Shown: in pieces, positions 5,992-11,202 of the stretch
Layout: every line of letters begins with the position of its first letter
Numbering within the stretch: the first letter of the stretch is position 1
Assembly (NCBI GenBank): GCA_004558865.1
Contig: SFCY01000075.1
Span: 1-11,202 of the forward strand
Source of the DNA: Bacteroidales bacterium
GTDB lineage: Bacteria; Bacteroidota; Bacteroidia; Bacteroidales; Bacteroidaceae
Reading direction: 5' to 3'
Length of the DNA: 11,202 bases
Translations under genes and position numbers: made by a program
The notes under the pieces: model-generated
Database searches by the model: none
What the model saw: the letters and a program-made list of their open reading frames with translations, nothing else
Told to the model about the DNA's origin: nothing

Positions 5992-8900
5992 ATGGAAGAC
6001 TTCGTTCACCTACACGTACACACCCACTACTCCATCCTTGATGGCCAGTCGCGCATTCCCAACATCGTAGACAAGGCCGTCAACGACGGTATGCGTGGCA
6101 TGGCCATCACCGACCACGGCGTGATGTTCGGCATCAAGGAATTTTCTGATTATTGTGCCAAGATCAACAAAGGCAGGAAGAAAAACGGGCAAGAGCCCTT
6201 CAAGCCCATTTTCGGCTGCGAGATGTATGTCGCCCGTCACCGCAAGGAAGACAAGGTGAAGGAGAATGGCGACAACTCCGGCTATCACCTCATCGTGTTG
6301 GCCAAGAACTACCACGGCTACAAGAATCTCATCAAGCTCGTCTCGCGCGCTTGGATCGACGGCTACTACTACCGTCCGCGCACCGACCGCGCCGACTTGG
6401 AGAAATACCACGAGGACCTCATCGTTTGCTCGGCCTGCATCGCAGGCGAGGTGCCCTCCAAGATCATCCACGACGACATTGCGGGAGCCCGCGAGGCCTG
6501 CGAGTGGTATCATCGCGTGTTTGGCGACGACTACTACTTGGAGCTGCAGCGTCACGAGGTGAAGGACCCCACAATCCTGGCCAACCGTGAGGCCTTTCCC
6601 TTGCAGCAGAAGGCCAACCGTGTGCTGCTGCAGTTGGCCAAGGAGTATGGCATCAAGGTCATCTGCTCCAACGACGTGCACTTCGAGGACAAGGAGACGG
6701 CCGAGGCCCACGACCACCTGCTCTGTCTGGCCACGGGCAAGGACCTCGACGACCCCAACCGCATGCGCTACAGCAAGCAGGAGTGGTTCAAGACCCGGGC
6801 GGAGATGAACGAGGTGTTCAGCGACGTGCCAGAGGCACTGGCCAACACCTTGGAGATCCTCGACAAGGTGGAGATCTACAGCATTGACCACGGACCCATC
6901 ATGCCCTTCTTCCCCATTCCCGAAAGCTTCGGCACGGAGGAGCAATGGCGGCAGAAGTTCTCCGAGGAGCAGCTCTACAAGGAGTTCACCTCCGATGAGA
7001 ACGGCGAGCATCCCCTCGACCCCGAAAAGGGACAGGCCGTGATTGACCGCTTGGGCGGCTACGACAAGATCTACCGCATCAAGTTCGAGGCCGACTATCT
7101 GGCCAAACTCGCCTACGACGGCGCGCGCCGGCTCTATGGCGACCCCGTTCCCGACGACGTGAGGGAGCATGTCAACTTTGAGCTTCACGTGATGAAGACC
7201 ATGGGTTTCCCCGGCTACTTCCTCATCGTGCAGGACTTCATCAATGCTGCACGCAGGGAACTCGGCGTGTGGGTGGGGCCGGGGCGTGGCTCGGCGGCCG
7301 GCTCCGTGGTGGCCTACTGTCTGGGCATCACCAAGATAGACCCCCTGAAGTATGACCTCCTGTTTGAGCGTTTCTTGAATCCCGACCGTGTCAACCTGCC
7401 CGATATCGATACCGACTTCGACGACGACGGCCGAGGCAAGGTGCTGCGGTGGGTGATGGACAAGTATGGCCACGAGAACTGCGCCCACATCATCACCTAC
7501 CAGGCCATGGCCACGAAAAACTCAATCAAGGATGTGGCCCGCGTGGAGAAGCTGCCCCTCGACAAGGCCAACGCCCTCTGCAACGCCATCCCCGACCGCT
7601 TGCCCGACGGGGCGAAGATGAATCTCACCAACGCCATCAGGTATACGCCCGAGCTGCGCGAGGCCGAGGCATCGGTTGACGAGCGAGAGCGCAACACCAT
7701 CAAATACGCCCGAATGCTTGAGGGCAACGTGCGCGGCACGGGCATCCACGCCTGCGGATTCATCATCTGCCGAGACCCCATCAGCGACTGGGTGCCCGTG
7801 TCGACAGCCGACGACCCCGATTTCCCCGAGCTCAAGTGCGCCGTCACCCAATACGACGGCCACGTGATCGAGTCGACGGGACTCATCAAGATGGACTTCC
7901 TCGGGCTGAAGACCCTCTCTGAGGAGAAAGAGGCCTTGAAGGTGATCAAGCAGACGACCGGCGACGACATCGACCTCGACAACATCCCGCTCGACGACGA
8001 GCTTACCTACAAGCTCTTCCAGGAGGGACGCACCATCGGCACGTTCCAGTTTGAGTCGCCGGGCATGCAGAAATACCTTCGCGAGCTTCACCCCACGGTC
8101 TTCGGCGACCTCATCGCCATGAACGCCCTCTACCGCCCGGGGCCTATGGACTATATCCCCGAGTTCATCCGGCGCAAGAACGACCCCTCCTTGGTGAAAT
8201 ACGACATTCCGTGCATGGAGAAGTATCTCAAGGACACCTACGGCATCACGGTCTATCAGGAGCAGGTGATGCTCTTGAGCCGCCTGTTGGCCAACTTCAC
8301 CCGAGGCGAGAGCGACGCCCTGCGCAAGGCCATGGGAAAGAAGAAGAAGGACATCGTCGACGCCATGAAGCCTAAGTTCCTCAAGCAGGGGGCGGCCAAT
8401 GGCCACGACCCGAAGGTGCTGGAGAAAATTTGGGCCGACTGGGAGAAGTTCGCCTCCTACGCTTTCAACAAGTCTCACGCCACGTGCTATTCCTGGGTAG
8501 CCTACCAGACGGGCTACCTCAAGGCCCACTATCCCGCCGAGTACATGGCAGCCCTCATGACGCGGCGGTTCAGCCAGATTACGGAGATAACAAAACTCAT
8601 GGAGGAGTGCAAGTCGATGGGCATTCAGACCTTGGGACCCGACGTCAACGAGAGCTACGAGGACTTCGGCGTCAACAGCAAAGGAGCCATCCGCTTTGGG
8701 CTCAAGGCCATCAAGGGAATGGGCGAGATGGCCGCCAAGAGCATCGTCGAGGAACGACGGAAGAATGGCACGTTCAAGGACATCTACGATTTCGTGCAGC
8801 GCATCAGCTTCGCCAACGTCAACCGCAAGGCCATGGAGAGTCTGGCCCTGAGCGGAGGCTTCGACTGCTTCGGGCTCAGGCGCGAGCAGTATTTTGGCAA

Positions 8901-9699
8901 GGACGGCAAGGGCGTGCAGTTTCTCGACACGCTGCTGCGCTTCGGCCAGAACTATCAGCGCGAGAAGATGGAGGCCAAGCTGACATTCTTCGGCGACGAC
9001 TTCCCCGTCGACATCGCCTTCCCTCCCGCACCCGAGGCTGAGGAGTGGAGCACCATAGAGCGGCTCAACAAGGAGCGCGACCTCGTGGGCATCTATCTCT
9101 CCGCCCACCCGCTCGACGACTACAAGATCATCTTGCAGAAGATGTGCAACACCCACTGCTCGGAGCTGGACGACAAGATGGCGTTGACGAAGAAGGCGGA
9201 AATCAAGCTCGGCGGCATCGTCACCAAGGTGCGCTCGGCGGTGACCAAGTCCGGCAAGCCCTGTGGCTTCGTCACCGTGGAAGATTATGAGGGCAGCGGC
9301 GAGATAGCCCTCTTCGGTGAGGAGTGGGGACGCTGGCGCGGAATGTTCGCCGTTGGAAGTTCGGTGTATGTTTCTGCCCGCTGCGTGCAGAAATATCCCA
9401 ACAGCAGTTTCGTGGATTTCTCCATTGGCGACATCCAGTATCTGCAGACTGTCAAGGAGCAGCGCGTGGAAAGGTTCACCATCGTGATGAATGCCGAGAA
9501 CCTCGACCAGGTGGTGGCCAACGACATCACCACCATAGCCAAGGAATGTGCCAACGGTAGGACTCAGCTCTACATCCAGCTTCTCGACGCCAACCACGAC
9601 AGTGTGCTGCTACAGTCGCGCGCCAGGGAGATTTCAGTCTCAGCTAAGTTGGTGGAGTATGTGGAGGGCCATTCCTTCATGAGCTATCTCGTGAATTAG
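5992..9699 (+). CDS. dnaE: DNA polymerase III alpha subunit
   Basis: This is the catalytic subunit of the replicative polymerase, 1235 residues. Order: PHP domain (1 to about 290), Pol III palm/thumb/fingers (about 300-840), helix-hairpin-helix region (about 885-940), OB fold (about 1071-1150) and a C-terminal extension. Polymerase aspartates are D471 and D473 in PDIDTDF, and D635 in KMDFLGL; the glycine-rich WVGPGRGSAAGS is at 427-438. The PHP keeps a full metal-binding set (H6, H8, H42, E77, H99, C149, D228, H230), unlike E. coli DnaE. No DnaQ-type exonuclease domain is inserted, so this is DnaE, not PolC. The start at 5992 (MEDFVHLHVH) is chosen over in-frame TTG 5953 and ATG 5959, because homologues begin there and the promoter overlaps the earlier codons. 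Sampled lines are about 64% GC. Confidence 0.98.
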   Translation: MEDFVHLHVHTHYSILDGQSRIPNIVDKAVNDGMRGMAITDHGVMFGIKEFSDYCAKINKGRKKNGQEPFKPIFGCEMYVARHRKEDKVKENGDNSGYHLIVLAKNYHGYKNLIKLVSRAWIDGYYYRPRTDRADLEKYHEDLIVCSACIAGEVPSKIIHDDIAGAREACEWYHRVFGDDYYLELQRHEVKDPTILANREAFPLQQKANRVLLQLAKEYGIKVICSNDVHFEDKETAEAHDHLLCLATGKDLDDPNRMRYSKQEWFKTRAEMNEVFSDVPEALANTLEILDKVEIYSIDHGPIMPFFPIPESFGTEEQWRQKFSEEQLYKEFTSDENGEHPLDPEKGQAVIDRLGGYDKIYRIKFEADYLAKLAYDGARRLYGDPVPDDVREHVNFELHVMKTMGFPGYFLIVQDFINAARRELGVWVGPGRGSAAGSVVAYCLGITKIDPLKYDLLFERFLNPDRVNLPDIDTDFDDDGRGKVLRWVMDKYGHENCAHIITYQAMATKNSIKDVARVEKLPLDKANALCNAIPDRLPDGAKMNLTNAIRYTPELREAEASVDERERNTIKYARMLEGNVRGTGIHACGFIICRDPISDWVPVSTADDPDFPELKCAVTQYDGHVIESTGLIKMDFLGLKTLSEEKEALKVIKQTTGDDIDLDNIPLDDELTYKLFQEGRTIGTFQFESPGMQKYLRELHPTVFGDLIAMNALYRPGPMDYIPEFIRRKNDPSLVKYDIPCMEKYLKDTYGITVYQEQVMLLSRLLANFTRGESDALRKAMGKKKKDIVDAMKPKFLKQGAANGHDPKVLEKIWADWEKFASYAFNKSHATCYSWVAYQTGYLKAHYPAEYMAALMTRRFSQITEITKLMEECKSMGIQTLGPDVNESYEDFGVNSKGAIRFGLKAIKGMGEMAAKSIVEERRKNGTFKDIYDFVQRISFANVNRKAMESLALSGGFDCFGLRREQYFGKDGKGVQFLDTLLRFGQNYQREKMEAKLTFFGDDFPVDIAFPPAPEAEEWSTIERLNKERDLVGIYLSAHPLDDYKIILQKMCNTHCSELDDKMALTKKAEIKLGGIVTKVRSAVTKSGKPCGFVTVEDYEGSGEIALFGEEWGRWRGMFAVGSSVYVSARCVQKYPNSSFVDFSIGDIQYLQTVKEQRVERFTIVMNAENLDQVVANDITTIAKECANGRTQLYIQLLDANHDSVLLQSRAREISVSAKLVEYVEGHSFMSYLVN

Positions 9700-9703
9700 C
9701 TTT

Positions 9704-9804
9704 AGGCTGGTTTTAAAAAATGGGTCGATGCAGGCAGAATGCAACCTGAACAACGTGTGTATTCTATCTGTAAATTCCATAGGCCTGTTTTTTAGGACTG
9801 GCCT
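9704..9804 (+). terminator. Wide-loop RNA stem just after dnaE
   Basis: Bases 9704-9720 (AGGCTGGTTTTAAAAAA) can pair with 9788-9804 (TTTTTTAGGACTGGCCT) over 17 positions counting four G-U pairs, with a 67-base loop. The wobbles make sense only in the plus-strand RNA. It starts 5 bases after the dnaE stop, so it may protect or end the message. The large loop makes rapid intrinsic termination doubtful. Confidence 0.35.
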
Positions 9805-9815
9805 TTAATGCCCAT

Positions 9816-9851
9816 CCCCCTTGCATTTTTTGGGGGGGGCGTGCTGCCCCC
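9816..9851. repeat. Competing G-run/C-run hairpins
   Basis: An eight-G run (9832-9839) can pair with CCCCC at 9816-9820, or as GGGGGC (9835-9840) with GCCCCC (9846-9851) around a GTGCT loop. The two folds exclude each other. The eight-G tract itself is prone to length change. Confidence 0.4.
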
Positions 9852-9917
9852 GCGGCGGATGACGGTGCGTCCTCTTCAAAGAACGCTCATGTTTTTGGAT
9901 GTGGCCGGGCAATCCCT

Positions 9918-9932
9918 TTACCTTATTATATA
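9918..9932. repeat. 15-base AT-rich word, copy 2 of 2
   Basis: TTACCTTATTATATA is identical to 4322-4336. Here it is enclosed by inverted arms CCTTTAC (9915-9921) and GTAAAGG (9938-9944), the right arm overlapping the terminator stem that follows. Confidence 0.5.
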
Positions 9933-9939
9933 TATATGT

Positions 9940-9986
9940 AAAGGCTGGTTCTAAAAGAGGGGGCACACCTTTTAGAACCAGCCTTT
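9940..9986. terminator. Perfect 18-bp stem, bidirectional terminator of dnaE and trxA
   Basis: AAAGGCTGGTTCTAAAAG (9940-9957) and CTTTTAGAACCAGCCTTT (9969-9986) are perfect inverted copies around an 11-base loop. On the plus strand the stem is followed by GTTTT, giving a T-rich tail suited to ending dnaE transcripts. On the minus strand it lies 68 bases after the trxA stop. Its arm resembles the element at 9704. Confidence 0.75.
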
Positions 9987-10053
9987 GTTTTATGTTTCGG
10001 AATATTGCCAGTCGTTGGGACCTGTCGGCCCCTGTCGGGGCGGAGGGCAGTGC

Positions 10054-10368
10054 CTACAGCAGAGCCTTGAACTTCTCTTCGAATTTGTCCTTGGTGGCAG
10101 CGCCGACAAACTTGTCAACGAGTTGCCCGCCCTTGAAGAACAGCACCGTGGGGATGCTGCGCACGCCAAACTGCATGGCGATATCATCGTTGTCCTCGAT
10201 GTTGCACTTGCCCACCACCAATTTGCCGTCGTACTCATTGGCCAGCTCAGAGATGATGGGTCCTATCTTGCGGCAGGGGCCACACCAGGTTGCCCACAAA
10301 TCTACTACCAATGGCAGCTCGCCATTCTTGTACTGATCAAAATTCTCAGTTGTGATTTCTACTTCCAT
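10054..10368 (-). CDS. trxA: Thioredoxin
   Basis: A cytoplasmic disulfide reductase of 104 residues, reduced by thioredoxin reductase and serving ribonucleotide reductase and other targets. The active site is W28-C29-G30-P31-C32 within LWATWCGPCRKIGP, the buried aspartate is D23, and the cis-proline is P73 in RSIPTV. It has no signal peptide, so it is the cytoplasmic form. Length and order of the fold are those of classic thioredoxin. An extra cysteine, C55, lies in GKCNIED. It converges on dnaE, and has its own promoter at 10401-10431. Confidence 0.95.
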   Translation of the reverse strand: MEVEITTENFDQYKNGELPLVVDLWATWCGPCRKIGPIISELANEYDGKLVVGKCNIEDNDDIAMQFGVRSIPTVLFFKGGQLVDKFVGAATKDKFEEKFKALL

Positions 10369-10400
10369 TTTGTAATTTGTTTATGTTGTTATTGATTCTG

Positions 10401-10431
10401 CAAATTTAAGCATTTAATTTCTTATTCGCAA
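10401..10431 (-). promoter_or_regulatory. Promoter of trxA
   Basis: On the minus strand TTG (10431-10429), a 20-base spacer and TAAATTTG (10408-10401) match the consensus. The predicted start near 10397 gives a leader of about 29 bases. Confidence 0.7.
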
Positions 10432-10527
10432 ACATTCACAAAAAAAATACCACAACTCCTGCTTTCAGCCCCAAACAACCCTCAAATTTATATATTGTGT
10501 GTAAATTAAGTTTTTGTAGGAGTTAAT

Positions 10528-10558
10528 TTCATTATCTTAAAATAAATCATTAAATTTG
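10528..10558 (+). promoter_or_regulatory. Probable promoter of the AAA ATPase gene
   Basis: TAAATTTG (10551-10558) is a perfect -7 element, 26 bases before the ATG. The -33 position at the usual 20-base spacing is TTC (10528-10530) rather than TTG, so this promoter is weaker or helped by an activator. The surrounding 10440-10583 is very AT-rich. Confidence 0.5.
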
Positions 10559-10583
10559 TGGCGGGTTAAAAAAGAATATTCCA

Positions 10584-11202
10584 ATGTTGCGACATATACA
10601 TCTTGAAAACTTTAGATGCTTTGAGCACTATGACATCGACTTCACGCCTGGTGTCAATCTGCTTATCGGTGATAATGGTAGTGGAAAGACTTCTATTATT
10701 AAAGCTGTCATCCTTGCACTCAATTCTTTCTTCAAAGGGTTCAATGACGAGAACACTTCCTGCACTGGCGTTGGCATAGATGATTTCAATCACTCTGTCA
10801 ATGATGGGGCCAAGAGTATGACGCAGCCTGTTCGTATTTCTTTTGATATGGGTGCTTTTTCTGGTGTCACCATAAATAGAACTTCTGAGAAAACGCGTAC
10901 TACATACACAGGGGCTAAGGACTTTCACAAGGCCAATAGTCTGTTGCAAAGCATGGTAGCAGATGAAAGTCGTGGGAAGAGAGGGACATCCTTGCCTCTT
11001 TTTGCTTACTTTGCAACGGATGACATCCATGGCTATGTTGATACGAATGCAAAGGCATATAAGGAATATTTTGTGCCTTTCTCATTTGGCTACTACCAGA
11101 CCCTTAGGGGCGGCTACTTTCTAAAGAACTGGATGGACAGATTGCTGGCTTTAAAAGAAGGTGCCAAGGGAGAAGAGGAACTGGAAATTGTGAGGAATGC
11201 CG
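10584..11202 (+). CDS. AAA/ABC-type ATPase (COG3950-like), 5' part only
   Basis: The visible part is 206 codons, open to the right edge. The protein starts LRHIHLENFRCFEHYDIDFTPGVN-style, as RecF/SMC-like ATPases do, and carries a perfect Walker A, GDNGSGKT (29-36). Further on are LPLFAYFATDD and a GYYQTLRGGYFLKNW-type stretch, followed by an acidic helix. This resembles 'predicted ATP-binding protein involved in virulence' (COG3950), proteins usually of about 400 residues or more; Walker B and the signature motif would lie outside. Such ATPases often belong to two-gene defence modules with a nuclease partner, but no partner is visible here. Bases 10621-10920 are 43% GC by hand count, well below dnaE, with many A/T third positions, suggesting transfer. 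Confidence 0.85.
   Translation, partial: MLRHIHLENFRCFEHYDIDFTPGVNLLIGDNGSGKTSIIKAVILALNSFFKGFNDENTSCTGVGIDDFNHSVNDGAKSMTQPVRISFDMGAFSGVTINRTSEKTRTTYTGAKDFHKANSLLQSMVADESRGKRGTSLPLFAYFATDDIHGYVDTNAKAYKEYFVPFSFGYYQTLRGGYFLKNWMDRLLALKEGAKGEEELEIVRNA

Larger units (their letters stand above)
9700..10053. other. Convergent spacer between dnaE and trxA, hairpin-rich
   Basis: No gene is supported across 354 bases between two stop codons facing each other. It contains a wide-loop stem (9704-9804), competing G/C-run hairpins (9816-9851), a repeat word with flanking inverted arms (9915-9944) and a perfect 18-bp stem (9940-9986). I see nothing specific in 9852-9913. Confidence 0.65.

Noticed and set aside
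5884..6009. Extended psd start at 6009
   Set aside because: It would add 42 residues not typical of the family, overlap the dnaE start and lie upstream of the psd promoter.
6010..9597. Long minus-strand frames of 492 and 691 codons
   Set aside because: Both are antisense to dnaE. Long antisense frames arise from the GC-rich third positions of this gene, and the translations look compositionally biased with no domains.
10454..10524. AACTCCT/AGGAGTT inverted pair between trxA and the ATPase gene
   Set aside because: Only seven bases match across a 57-base gap in an AT-rich stretch, which is too weak to call a site.
10566..11030. Minus-strand frame of 154 codons
   Set aside because: It is antisense to the Walker A-bearing ATPase and has no motif.

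Overview
The window looks like a chromosomal segment of a Bacteroidales bacterium, most likely Prevotellaceae. Three things point there. Five of six promoters match the Bacteroides pair TTG - 20 bases - TAnnTTTG exactly, and the sixth has the TAnnTTTG half. Start codons lack clear Shine-Dalgarno sequences. The gene set (TonB receptor with a carboxypeptidase-regulatory-like N-domain, a PD-(D/E)XK 'transposase' nuclease, psd-pssA-DUF4834 beside dnaE) is characteristic. GC content is uneven: about 60% or more in sampled dnaE lines, near 50% in the receptor gene and 43% in the last gene. Species cannot be fixed from the sequence alone.

Layout, left to right. (1) 1-489, minus strand: the first 163 codons of an Rpn-type PD-(D/E)XK nuclease/putative transposase, running off the left edge. 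(2) 490-1219: 730 bases without a convincing gene, holding a periodic TTGCCA motif series, nested inverted repeats, and just before the next gene an inverted repeat that overlaps the promoter. (3) 1220-3688, plus strand: an outer-membrane TonB-dependent receptor. (4) 3689-4000: convergent spacer with a long hairpin. (5) 4001-5883, minus strand: psd, pssA and a DUF4834 membrane protein, a phosphatidylethanolamine operon transcribed from one promoter. (6) 5992-9699, plus strand: dnaE, the replicative polymerase alpha subunit, divergent from psd over 108 bases. (7) 9700-10053: convergent spacer with several hairpins, including a perfect 18-bp terminator-like stem. (8) 10054-10368, minus strand: thioredoxin. 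(9) 10584-11202, plus strand: the first 206 codons of an AT-richer AAA/ABC-type ATPase, cut by the right edge.

The core from psd to trxA is housekeeping: membrane lipid synthesis, DNA replication and disulfide reduction. The two edges are the accessory parts. On the left are the Rpn nuclease and the repeat-rich spacer. On the right is the ATPase of the predicted-ATP-binding 'virulence' type (COG3950-like), which could be the first gene of a defence or other accessory system lying mostly outside the window. No complete new system can be shown here. The best leads are the ATPase edge, the operator-like repeat at the receptor promoter, the receptor's CxxC in its plug, and the TTGCCA periodic region.
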